58,138 nt of DNA from Mycolicibacterium sphagni (lineage in GTDB: Bacteria > Actinomycetota > Actinomycetes > Mycobacteriales > Mycobacteriaceae), in contig NZ_NOZR01000035.1 of NCBI RefSeq assembly GCF_002250655.1, forward strand, positions 1-58,138, written 5' to 3'. A model generated the notes under the pieces. The model searched no databases, was not told the DNA's origin, and worked only from the letters and a program-made list of their open reading frames with translations. A program made the position numbers and the translations under genes. Positions 1 to 7,182 of this stretch are shown here, piece after piece (positions within the stretch are counted from its first letter, which is position 1; each line of letters opens with the position of its first letter).

Positions 1-1
1 G

Positions 2-175
2 GTGTCGCCGCCCCCGCCTGAGGCACGGACCTACACCGTCGTGGCCGGCGACACCCTGTCAGCGATCGCGGAACGCTTCTATGGCGACGGAAACAGGTAC
101 CAGCAGATCGCCGACGCAAGTGGAATCGCCAATCCGGACTTGATCCAGCCGGGACAGGTGCTGACGATTCCGTAG
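2..175 (+). CDS. LysM-domain protein, C-terminal end (partial)
   Basis: The reading frame is open from the left edge and stops at TAG 173-175, so only about 57 C-terminal residues are seen. They hold one LysM module of the usual layout: TYTVVAGDTLSAIAERFYGD, then a short helix and the ending IANPDLIQPGQVLTIP. LysM modules bind GlcNAc-containing glycans such as peptidoglycan, and a C-terminal LysM is common in secreted or membrane proteins acting on the cell wall. The N-terminal part, and so the actual activity, lies outside the window. The Pro-rich stretch just before the module looks like a linker. Confidence 0.85.
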   Translation: MSPPPPEARTYTVVAGDTLSAIAERFYGDGNRYQQIADASGIANPDLIQPGQVLTIP

Positions 176-504
176 CCTCGCTGACGTGTGCCCGAGCTGC
201 GGTATGGCCGGGCACACGGTGGGAAGTCATTTTCTCGGCGCACGGTGCCGCCGGGTCTGATTCCTGCCTGCGTTTGGGCACCCCGGAGAGCCTGTGGCAA
301 CCTCGTCACCCGCTCGTAGATCGGGTTGTGACGCGCTGCCCGGCACTTCGCACTTCAACGCATATTTGCGAGTGGAAATTGTCACTGGTGTAACTGCTTC
401 AACACCGCTTCGCAACAGTTCGGTAACCCCCAGAATGGTTCGACTGCTCCCTTACTTACACGTCTGTAGTTTGCCCTTCAGGCCTCTCACAGAAACGGGG
501 AAAA
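176..504. other. Intergenic region upstream of the repeat-protein gene
   Basis: No coding region is supported here. The right half (about 350-450) is less GC-rich than its surroundings and holds two GTAAC elements (near 389 and 422) separated by about 30 bases, which could be regulator half-sites. I could not fix a convincing -35/-10 pair. An ACGGGG just before the ATG at 505 is the best ribosome binding site. Confidence 0.4.
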
Positions 505-3500
505 ATGTCGCGGACCACGTCTCGCGTGGCGGCAATTACCGCCATGGCGACTGCGGGGTTTTTCTGGACCGCTCCGCTGTTCAGTCCCCGTGCGGCTGCC
601 GACTATGGCACCCCGGGCATTCCGTGCATGGGCATCACGCATCAGCTCCTCACCACGCCGCCCGACCTGTCCCAGGGCATCCCCGGAACGTCGAACTCGC
701 TTTTCACCAACAACCCGCCCACCGTGGGTGGCCCGGTGCCGCCCGCGACGGTTCCCGGAACCGTTCGCATCCCGCCTGCAAGTGCTCCCGGATCGCCTGG
801 AATGCCAGGTACCGGCGGTACGCACGTCCCGCCGGCGTCGGTTCCCGGCACTCCCGGCACGACCACCGCCCGGAGCATTCCGACTCCGCCTGCTGCAGTT
901 CCCGGCGTTCCCGGTGGTGGCGGTGGTGGCGGCCTGCCGACGCCGCCCGCCGCAGTTCCTGGTGCTCCCGGTGGTGGCGGTGGTGGCGGCCTGCCGACGC
1001 CGCCCGCCGGTGTTCCCGGTACGCCGCCCGGTGGCGGTGGCGGTGGCATTCCGACCCCGCCCGGTGGCGTGCCCAGCGCTCCCGTCGACGATGCCGCAGG
1101 CGTGCCCGCCGCACCCGTCGGCGCCCCGGTGATCGACGCCGCCGGCGCGCCGCCCGCCGCCGCCGGCGATGCGGGCGCTGCCGTTGCTCCGGGCGCAGCC
1201 GGTCTGCCTGGCGGTGCAGGTGCAGGTGCAGGTGCCGGCTCGGGCGGAGGCGCCGGTGCGGGTGTTCCCGCTGCTCCGCTGGCCGACGCGGCTGCCGGCT
1301 TGCCCGCCGCTGGCGATGCGGGTGCACCGATCGCGGACGCGAGCGGCCTGGTCCCGCCGCCTGGGGCCGCCATTCCCGCGGCCCCGCTGGCTGACGCTTC
1401 CGGTGGCGTTCCCGCTCCGCCGGCCGTCGTTCCTGCCGCGCCGATCCCCGGTGGCGGTGCAGTTCCTCCCGGCCCGCCCGCTGCGGTGCCCCCGCTGCCC
1501 GGCGGTGGTGGCGGTGGTGGTCTGCCGACGCCGCCGGCTGGTGTGCCCGGTGGCCCCGGTGGCGGTGGTGGTGGTGGTCTGCCGACGCCGCCGGCTGGTG
1601 TGCCCGGTGGCCCCGGTGGCGGTGGTGGTGGTGGTCTGCCGACTCCGCCCGCCGCCGTACCCGGCGGAAACACCAACGAGTCCGTCGTGACCCCGCCCGC
1701 TCCTGGGGCTTCAGTTCCCGGTGGCGAAGTGCCCGGCGGTGGCGGCACTCCGCCGGCCCCGCCCGCCGCAGTTCCCGGTGGCGACGTGAACACCTCGGTG
1801 TCGACGCCGCCCGCGGCGGTTCCCGGCGGACCGGGTGGCGGCAACAACCTGTCGCTCAACACGCCAGGGATCCCGCCTGCCGCGACGCCGGGCAACGTGC
1901 TCAACGATTCGTCGGGAACTCTTCCCCCTCCCGGCGCATCGATTCCGGGCGTCCCGACGCCCGGCGGGATGATCAACGTCCCGGGCACACCCGGCGTCAC
2001 CCTGCCGGGCGTTCCCGGCGCGGCCTCCATCCCGGGCGTCTCCACGCCGCCGGCTGCGGTGCCGGGCACCCCGGGAGCTCCGGTGAACGTCAACGTGCCG
2101 GGCACCCCGGCCGCGTTTCCCGGCACCCCTGGCACCCCCGGTGCGGCGACCCCGCCGACTCCCGACACGGTGATCCCCGGCACGCCGGGAACCCCAGGCG
2201 TCGAGAACCTTTCGACCCCGCCCGCAGCCGTTCCCGGTGCGCCGGGTGAGGGTGGCGGCGGCGGTGTCCCCACGCCGCCGGCCGCCGTCCCCGGCACCCC
2301 TGGCGGCAATGTCGTCGAGACCGGCTCGACGCCGCCCGCTGGCGTTCCGGGTGCCCCCGGTGAGGGTGGCGGTGGTGGTCTGCCGACGCCTCCGGGTGCG
2401 GTTCCGGGTGCGCCGGGTGAGGGTGGCGGTGGTGGTCTGCCGACGCCTCCAGGCGCAGTCCCCGGCGTACCGGTCGGTGAGGGCGGCGGTCTCCCCGGTG
2501 CCGGCGGTGTTCCAGCCGCGCCCATCGCCGACAACGCGGGCGGTGTGCCCGCAGCCCCGATCAGCGACAACGCCGGTGCGGTCCCGGCGGCTCCGATCAC
2601 CGACAATGCTGGTGCCGCAGGCCCTGCGGCCGCGGCGCTGTCCGACAGTGCCGGTGTCGCGGGTGGGGCATCGGCCGGCGCTCCCGCCGCAGCTGCTGCC
2701 GGCGCTGTTGGCGCACCTGTTGCTGACGCCTCCGGTGTGCTGGCACCGTCGGCCGGCGTTCCTGCCGAAGCGATCGCCGCCGCCGCTGCGGGTCTGCCCG
2801 CAGACGCCGGCGCTGCAGTCCCCGCGGCCGCTGTCGGCGGTGGTGGCACGGGCATTCCGACGCCTCCGGGTGCGGTTCCCGGTGGTCCCGGTGGTGGTGG
2901 CGGTGGTGGTCTGCCGACGCCTCCGGGTGCGGTTCCCGGTGGTCCCGGTGGTGGCGGTGGCGGTGGTCTGCCGACGCCTCCGGGTGCGGTTCCCGGTGGT
3001 CCGGGTGGTGGTGGCGGTGGTGGTCTGCCGACGCCTCCGGGTGCGGTTCCCGGAGCCCCGTTCACCAACAACGTGGTGACCCCGGGCACGCCGCCCGCCG
3101 CGGTTCCAGGCGGCCCGGGTGGCGGTGGTGGCAGTGGAATTCCGACTCCTCCCGCGGCAACCCCTGGCACGGTCGGCAACAACCAGCTCGCGACGCCGCC
3201 TACCCCGCCACGGGTACTGCCCGGTGGGCCCGGTGGCTACGTGGGGCCGACGCCCGGCGGACTGGGGACGCTGATTCCGTCGGCGCCGCTGTCCGATTCC
3301 GCCGGCACCCTGCCAACCCCGCCTGCGGGGCTGCTGCCGGCGCTCTCGCAAGGTGTGGCCACGCTGCTCTCGCCGCCGCAGATCACGATCCCCGGCATCC
3401 CGGGCTTCGGAATCCCGTTGCCGTCGACGATCTCGGCGCCGCGTGACCTGCTGTGCACGGGCACCGGGTGGTCGGCACACGCGTCGGGTTCGGAGTCGGG

Positions 3501-3564
3501 AGCACCCGCCGGTGCCCTCCTCGGAACGGATCTGCCGCCGGCGAGCCGGTGGTTCGGCAACTAG
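505..3564 (+). CDS. Giant secreted Pro/Gly/Ala repeat protein, 1019 aa
   Basis: Function unknown. Residues 1-32 form a signal peptide (positive start, hydrophobic core, cleavage after RAAA). Nearly all of the rest is low complexity: blocks of PPAAVPG or PPGAVPG joined by runs of up to seven glycines, and a second repeat type around VPAAPIADNAG at about residues 670-720. The 19-residue unit is encoded by exact 57-bp DNA repeats. The only cysteines I see are near the mature N-terminus (IPCMGITHQ) and near the C-terminus (DLLCTGTGW), so a disulfide could tie the ends together. The last 100 residues are less repetitive. There is no PE, PPE or LPXTG signature, so it is not a PE_PGRS protein. A cell-surface or matrix role is inference. 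The gene converges on a hydrolase pseudogene. Confidence 0.8.
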   Translation: MSRTTSRVAAITAMATAGFFWTAPLFSPRAAADYGTPGIPCMGITHQLLTTPPDLSQGIPGTSNSLFTNNPPTVGGPVPPATVPGTVRIPPASAPGSPGMPGTGGTHVPPASVPGTPGTTTARSIPTPPAAVPGVPGGGGGGGLPTPPAAVPGAPGGGGGGGLPTPPAGVPGTPPGGGGGGIPTPPGGVPSAPVDDAAGVPAAPVGAPVIDAAGAPPAAAGDAGAAVAPGAAGLPGGAGAGAGAGSGGGAGAGVPAAPLADAAAGLPAAGDAGAPIADASGLVPPPGAAIPAAPLADASGGVPAPPAVVPAAPIPGGGAVPPGPPAAVPPLPGGGGGGGLPTPPAGVPGGPGGGGGGGLPTPPAGVPGGPGGGGGGGLPTPPAAVPGGNTNESVVTPPAPGASVPGGEVPGGGGTPPAPPAAVPGGDVNTSVSTPPAAVPGGPGGGNNLSLNTPGIPPAATPGNVLNDSSGTLPPPGASIPGVPTPGGMINVPGTPGVTLPGVPGAASIPGVSTPPAAVPGTPGAPVNVNVPGTPAAFPGTPGTPGAATPPTPDTVIPGTPGTPGVENLSTPPAAVPGAPGEGGGGGVPTPPAAVPGTPGGNVVETGSTPPAGVPGAPGEGGGGGLPTPPGAVPGAPGEGGGGGLPTPPGAVPGVPVGEGGGLPGAGGVPAAPIADNAGGVPAAPISDNAGAVPAAPITDNAGAAGPAAAALSDSAGVAGGASAGAPAAAAAGAVGAPVADASGVLAPSAGVPAEAIAAAAAGLPADAGAAVPAAAVGGGGTGIPTPPGAVPGGPGGGGGGGLPTPPGAVPGGPGGGGGGGLPTPPGAVPGGPGGGGGGGLPTPPGAVPGAPFTNNVVTPGTPPAAVPGGPGGGGGSGIPTPPAATPGTVGNNQLATPPTPPRVLPGGPGGYVGPTPGGLGTLIPSAPLSDSAGTLPTPPAGLLPALSQGVATLLSPPQITIPGIPGFGIPLPSTISAPRDLLCTGTGWSAHASGSESGAPAGALLGTDLPPASRWFGN
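877..1104 (+). repeat. 57-bp in-frame tandem repeat, array A
   Basis: Copies begin at 877, 934, 991 and 1048, exactly 57 bases apart, each encoding a 19-residue unit close to LPTPPAAVPGAP plus seven glycines. The last copy is degenerate. Confidence 0.85.
1465..1692 (+). repeat. 57-bp in-frame tandem repeat, array B
   Basis: Unit starts at 1522, 1579 and 1636 are 57 bases apart; a degenerate unit precedes them at 1465. The middle units are nearly identical at DNA level (LPTPPAGVPGGP followed by glycines), which implies recent duplication or conversion. Confidence 0.85.
2209..2493 (+). repeat. 57-bp in-frame tandem repeat, array C
   Basis: Units begin at 2209, 2266, 2323, 2380 and 2437. This array is marked by PGEGGGGG in place of the all-glycine run; the 2266 unit has a diverged second half. 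Confidence 0.8.
2854..3192 (+). repeat. 57-bp in-frame tandem repeat, array D
   Basis: Units begin at 2854, 2911, 2968, 3025, 3082 and 3139. The units at 2911 and 2968 differ only by a few silent changes in the glycine codons; the last two are diverged. Copy number is likely to vary between strains. Confidence 0.85.
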
Positions 3565-3570
3565 ACCGGA

Positions 3571-4168
3571 CTACCTCGCCACGTTGGCGAAGATGTCGGG
3601 GTAGTACAGGCGGGCCAGGAAGTGCCCGCCGGGCCGCTCGTGCAGCGTCGCATCAGGAATGCGACGGGCGAGCAAGCGCGGCCAGCGCCATGGCACTGAA
3701 GCAGGGCTTCACCAGCCACGGCACTCGCTGCGACAGCCGGGTGAAGGCACCAGGCTCGGTCAGCGGCAGCGCTCCAGCGATGATCGCTACCCGGGTCACC
3801 CGGCGGGGGAGCGCCCAGGCGAGCGCGGCGGCGTACTGACCGCCCATCGATCATTCCATCGCCGAAAACTGCTCGACCCCAAGATTATTCAATATCTCCG
3901 AGATGTCACCGGCCCAGTCCAGGATGGTGCGTCCCGGCTGCGGATCGGATTCACCGATTCCCGGTCGGTCCGGTGAGATCAACCGGACACCGGCTTCGCG
4001 TGCCGCGGTATCGGCAGCTGCCACATCGAGTCGACATGCCAGTCCGCCATGGGCGTTGACGATGACGGTGCTGTCGGGCGCGCCGTACTGCGCGTACCCC
4101 ACCGCTCGGCCGTCGCCCAGCCGCATGGTGAGATTCTCGCGGCCAAGGGCAGATCGCTTGCTGCCCAA
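3571..4168 (-). pseudogene. Alpha/beta hydrolase pseudogene (nonsense codon plus frameshift)
   Basis: The N-terminal part reads as an alpha/beta hydrolase: oxyanion-region NAHGG, then LISPDRPGIGESDPQPGR and a helix ending EQFSAME. An in-frame TGA at 3851-3853 follows, exactly where the Trp of the nucleophile elbow (G-W-S-x-G) belongs, and the same frame continues with SMGGQYAAALAWALP down to a stop at 3653. The family's C-terminal end (LARRIPDATLHERPGGHFL) is encoded in a different frame from about 3680 to the TAG at 3571-3573. At about 200 codons it is shorter than the usual 270-300, so the lid region is partly deleted. The start is uncertain: TTG 4168 or the ATG at 4126. It converges on the repeat-protein gene, 6 bases away. 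Confidence 0.85.
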
Positions 4169-4435
4169 ACCTGGCTAATTCATGGGGTTTTGAATTCAGG
4201 TGATTGGTCATCATTGATGTGTGGCGGGGCTGACAATCGCGAATCCGATGCGATGTGGATTTGTAATTGCCGAAGCTGTCAGAAGGCTCACGCCGTGGCT
4301 GGGCGCGCTGTTTTCCCCGCTAGAGTGGCTTCGCGCGGCGGTCAGGAATTGCCGCGTGGCGTGAATCGCACCCTTGCATGGTGTTGAGGCGTTAGTGTTC
4401 CAAGCGGCGTTGAAATTGGAGACTGGAGGGTACGA

Positions 4436-4882
4436 ATGGGCGGTTACAAGACCGTGGTCGTCGGCACGGACGGCTCGGATTCATCGCTGCGTGCAGTCGA
4501 CCGGGCGGGCTACCTCGCCTCCGAGCCCGGTTCCAAGGTCATCGTGGCGACCGCCTACTTCCCGGCTTCAGAGGACACCCGCGCGGCCGATCTCCTGAAG
4601 GATGAGGGCTACAAGATGGCGGGCAATGCCCCCATCTACGCGATCCTGCGTGAGGCCCGCGACCGCGCCAAGGCTGCCGGTGCCGCCGAGGTCGAAGAGC
4701 GCGCGGTCGTCGGAGCTCCGGTCGACGCCCTGGTCGAACTGGCCGAAGAGGTCGGCGCCGATCTGCTGATCGTCGGCAACGTCGGCCTGAGCACGATCGC
4801 CGGCCGCCTGCTGGGTTCGGTGCCTGCCAACGTGGCTCGCCGGTCCAAGACCGACGTGCTGATCGTGCACACCACCGGCTAG
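4436..4882 (+). CDS. Universal stress protein (Rv1636-like)
   Basis: A single-domain UspA protein of 148 residues, the usual length. It starts KTVVVGTDGSDSS (first beta strand and nucleotide-binding Asp) and carries the ATP-type motif G-2x-G-9x-G-S in GNVGLSTIAGRLLGS near residues 118-132. The sequence closely resembles what I recall of M. tuberculosis Rv1636, a cytosolic USP reported to bind cAMP; cAMP binding here is inferred from that likeness only. GGAGGG at 4425-4430 is a good ribosome binding site 5 bases before the ATG. It stands alone; the next gene begins 30 bases later. A TAGAGT at 4321-4326 is a weak -10 candidate. Confidence 0.93.
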   Translation: MGGYKTVVVGTDGSDSSLRAVDRAGYLASEPGSKVIVATAYFPASEDTRAADLLKDEGYKMAGNAPIYAILREARDRAKAAGAAEVEERAVVGAPVDALVELAEEVGADLLIVGNVGLSTIAGRLLGSVPANVARRSKTDVLIVHTTG

Positions 4883-4912
4883 TCGCCTACGGGCTGGGCG
4901 CACACTGGACTG

Positions 4913-5923
4913 ATGTCCCACTGCCGAACCCGTTTGTGGGTCAATGGCGAACTGAAGGCCGAGGACTTTCCCCTCCAAGAGGTCTCGGACCACCTCGCCG
5001 AGGACGGGTCCTTGGTTTGGGTCGACATGTGCAACCCGGATCACGATGTGCTGTGCCAGCTGGCCGACGAACTCGGCTTTGATCAGCACGCCATCGAAGA
5101 CACCGTTGCCCATGCCGAGCGCACCAAGGCCACGCGGTACGCGTCGCACACATTCCTAACCGTGTACGCCACCGCGCTGGCCCCACCGCTGGCCAATGAT
5201 CTCGAGTCGCGGCTCCTGCTGGCGCGGGTGTCGATCTTCGTGTTGCCCGCCGGAGTTGTCACCGTGCGGCACGAAATCGACCCGCAGCGACCGGTTTTCG
5301 ACATCGATGAGGTGGTTCGCCGGTGGGACGATAATGCCGACCTGCTGAAGATGGGTCCGCCGGCTCTGTTGCACGGACTTCTCGACGTGATCGTCGACGG
5401 TCAGTTCGACACCATCCAGCAACTCGACGACGCGATCGAAGCTCTCGAGGACGGGCTCTTCGACGACCGCGCGGTGTCCCGCACGATCCAGCGTTCGACC
5501 TATCGCCTGCGTAAGGAGCTTGTGGAGCTGCGCAGGGTCGTGTTGCCCATGCGCGAGGTGATCAACACCATCATGCGCCGCCGTGCCGAGCGCGCCGACT
5601 CCGTCGAGCTCGACGGCTGGTACTCCGACCTGTACGACCATGTCATCCGGGCGGCGGAATGGACCGAGTCGTTGCGCGACATGATCACCACGGTGTTCGA
5701 GACGAACCTGTCGCTGCAGGACGCCCGACTGAACACGATCATGAAGAAGCTCACCGGCTGGGCGGCCATCATCGCGGTGCCGACCGCGGTCACCGGTTGG
5801 TATGGCCAGAACGTGCCGTATCCGGGATTTCAGAGCGTGGTCGGGTTGGTGTCCAGCGCGTTGATCATCGTGCTGGTGTCAGGACTGCTCTACGTCGTGT
5901 TCAAACGCAAAGGCTGGCTGTGA
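4913..5923 (+). CDS. CorA-family divalent cation transporter with GQN signature
   Basis: A 336-residue CorA-type protein: acidic N-terminal cytoplasmic alpha/beta domain, long helices around 170-285, and two C-terminal membrane segments with the basic tail FKRKGWL. CorA channels are homopentamers that pass Mg2+ or Co2+ and are gated by Mg2+ bound between subunits. The selectivity signature, normally YGMN, reads YGQN at residues 297-300, followed by VPYPG in place of the usual acidic loop. That variant may change ion selectivity; transport of Mg2+ is therefore family inference. It may be cotranscribed with the stress-protein gene 30 bases upstream. Confidence 0.85.
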   Translation: MSHCRTRLWVNGELKAEDFPLQEVSDHLAEDGSLVWVDMCNPDHDVLCQLADELGFDQHAIEDTVAHAERTKATRYASHTFLTVYATALAPPLANDLESRLLLARVSIFVLPAGVVTVRHEIDPQRPVFDIDEVVRRWDDNADLLKMGPPALLHGLLDVIVDGQFDTIQQLDDAIEALEDGLFDDRAVSRTIQRSTYRLRKELVELRRVVLPMREVINTIMRRRAERADSVELDGWYSDLYDHVIRAAEWTESLRDMITTVFETNLSLQDARLNTIMKKLTGWAAIIAVPTAVTGWYGQNVPYPGFQSVVGLVSSALIIVLVSGLLYVVFKRKGWL

Positions 5924-6052
5924 GTTTCAGGCGTATGGCTCCGCAGCCCGGACAGTCAACGCCCAGAGGGGCTTTCGTCGGGCAGATAGGAACAAAAGCC
6001 GCCGGGTGCGCCGCGCATGCCACCCAGGGTTTGCCAACCGGCTGGTTGACAG

Positions 6053-6499
6053 CTAGCCCGCCGTTTCACGCATCTGGCTGAGGACTCGGACAACCACCTT
6101 CGCCGCCAGCCACAGTGCGACTTGATCGTCCTCGGACACCGTAGGCATCCACTCCGCGATGCGCCGGGTCCGCGCAGACGCGCGTGCAGCCCAGTTTCGT
6201 TGGCCCGCTTCCCCAAGCATGACGAGCGATGCCCGACCGTCGTCGGGATCGCTCCACCTCTCCAGTAGTCCTTGACGCTCCAAGCGCTGAACCAACTGCG
6301 TCATGCCCGACTGGCTGGCGCTCTCGGCAGCGGCCAGTGCTGTCAAGCGCATCGGACCCTCGCGATGCAAGCGATTGAGCACCAACAGTGCGCTCGCACT
6401 GAGCTCGTCGCGGTCGATCAGATATCGCCACATGGTGTCCGTGGCGAGCGAGATCATCTCGGATATCGACTCGACACCGTCCGTGGCAGCTGATTCCAT
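6053..6499 (-). CDS. MarR-family transcriptional regulator
   Basis: A 148-residue winged-helix protein with the MarR layout: dimerisation helix 1, recognition region LTALAAAESASQSGMTQLVQRLERQGLLER, a wing with SDPDDGRASLVML, and C-terminal dimerisation helices. The wing motif D-x-D-x-R is typical of the family. It is transcribed away from mmpS with 224 bases between the starts, the classic place for a local regulator of an efflux operon; M. tuberculosis mmpS5-mmpL5 is controlled by the MarR protein Rv0678 in a comparable layout. The ligand is unknown. The promoter appears leaderless (see 6506-6511). Confidence 0.9.
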   Translation of the reverse strand: MESAATDGVESISEMISLATDTMWRYLIDRDELSASALLVLNRLHREGPMRLTALAAAESASQSGMTQLVQRLERQGLLERWSDPDDGRASLVMLGEAGQRNWAARASARTRRIAEWMPTVSEDDQVALWLAAKVVVRVLSQMRETAG

Positions 6500-6505
6500 G
6501 CCCGC

Positions 6506-6511
6506 TTTATA
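6506..6511 (-). promoter_or_regulatory. Leaderless -10 element of marR
   Basis: On the minus strand TATAAA is followed by exactly 6 bases and then the marR ATG, the spacing expected when transcription starts on the A of the start codon. No ribosome binding site is visible, which fits. The -35 region is weak. Confidence 0.55.
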
Positions 6512-6524
6512 TCACTGAAGTAAT
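6511..6524. promoter_or_regulatory. Possible MarR operator
   Basis: ATCACTGAAGTAAT is an imperfect inverted repeat (ATCACT/AGTAAT, 5 of 6 positions matching) adjoining the marR -10. Its size fits a MarR-dimer site. Whether it also controls mmpS, whose promoter lies about 130 bases away, is unknown. Confidence 0.4.
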
Positions 6525-6654
6525 ACAAAGGGAATAAACGAGAGCGCCGCAGTGTTCACAACGAACCGGTGTGAAAGCTGCGCTGATTACCGAAAGGGCT
6601 GACAGCAACCGCGCAGGAACCATAGAGGCGATGCACTGGTGCACCCGGTTGTGG

Positions 6655-6684
6655 TTGAACAATCTATTCTGCATGGGATATAAA
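6655..6684 (+). promoter_or_regulatory. Sigma-A-type promoter of the mmpS-mmpL operon
   Basis: TTGAAC at 6655-6660, an 18-base spacer, then TATAAA at 6679-6684 predict a start near 6691. That lies inside the longer open frame beginning at 6571, so it supports translation from the ATG at 6724 with GGAAGG at 6711-6716. Confidence 0.65.
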
Positions 6685-6723
6685 TCCCCAAGGTCTGAGT
6701 ACCGGGTTCCGGAAGGCGATCGA

Positions 6724-7182
6724 ATGGGACAAGCTGTGGAGGGCCGGCGTTGGACGGGACGGGCGATCCTGGCCAGAGCCTGGCTACCCCTCGTGGTAGT
6801 CGTAGCACTCAGCGTCGGTGCGCTGTGCATGTACAAGGTTCACCAGTCGACGGCTCCAGGCCCAGTGCTGGCGGTCAACCCGCCGCAGGCGCCCGAGGAG
6901 TTCACGCCCAAGCGGCTCACCTACGAGTTGTTCGGGGATGTCGGCAGCGGCGGCATGTTGGACTACATCGATATCGACGGCCATCCCCACAAGGTCGATC
7001 TCACCGAACTTCCGTGGTCGCATACCGAAACCACAACGCTCACTGTGGTCTCGGGCAGCATCTCGGTGCAGGTGCACGGCGGACACGTCGGTTGCCGGAT
7101 GTTGGTCAATGACGTTGTGCGGGATGAACAATCGGCGACTCGGGACGATGCCGACGTCACCTGCCGGGTGAAATCCGCGTGA
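6724..7182 (+). CDS. MmpS-family membrane-anchored accessory protein
   Basis: A 152-residue MmpS protein: short cytoplasmic start, one membrane helix (WLPLVVVVALSVGALCMYKV, about residues 20-39), then a periplasmic domain with the family core LTYELFGDVGSGGMLDYID and a beta-rich end containing the cysteines GCRM and VTCRV, likely paired. MmpS proteins are periplasmic partners of MmpL exporters (siderophores or lipids, depending on the pair). An upstream start at 6571 would add 51 atypical residues and lies before the predicted transcription start, so 6724 is preferred. The stop overlaps the mmpL start by 4 bases (GTGA). Confidence 0.88.
   Translation: MGQAVEGRRWTGRAILARAWLPLVVVVALSVGALCMYKVHQSTAPGPVLAVNPPQAPEEFTPKRLTYELFGDVGSGGMLDYIDIDGHPHKVDLTELPWSHTETTTLTVVSGSISVQVHGGHVGCRMLVNDVVRDEQSATRDDADVTCRVKSA

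Noticed and set aside
642..3182. 846-codon minus-strand Pro/Gly frame as a gene
   Set aside because: Mirror image of the GC-rich repeat codons of the plus-strand gene; no signal peptide, no ribosome binding site, and it starts and ends within the repeats.
877..3192. 57-bp repeats as a CRISPR array
   Set aside because: Units are contiguous, in frame and without unique spacers; they encode the protein repeat.
5924..6052. Rho-independent terminator after the CorA-like gene
   Set aside because: Weak stems only (for example GGGTG/CACCC) and no T run.
6571..6723. Upstream start for MmpS
   Set aside because: The predicted transcription start (about 6691) lies inside this stretch and the added residues are not MmpS-like.
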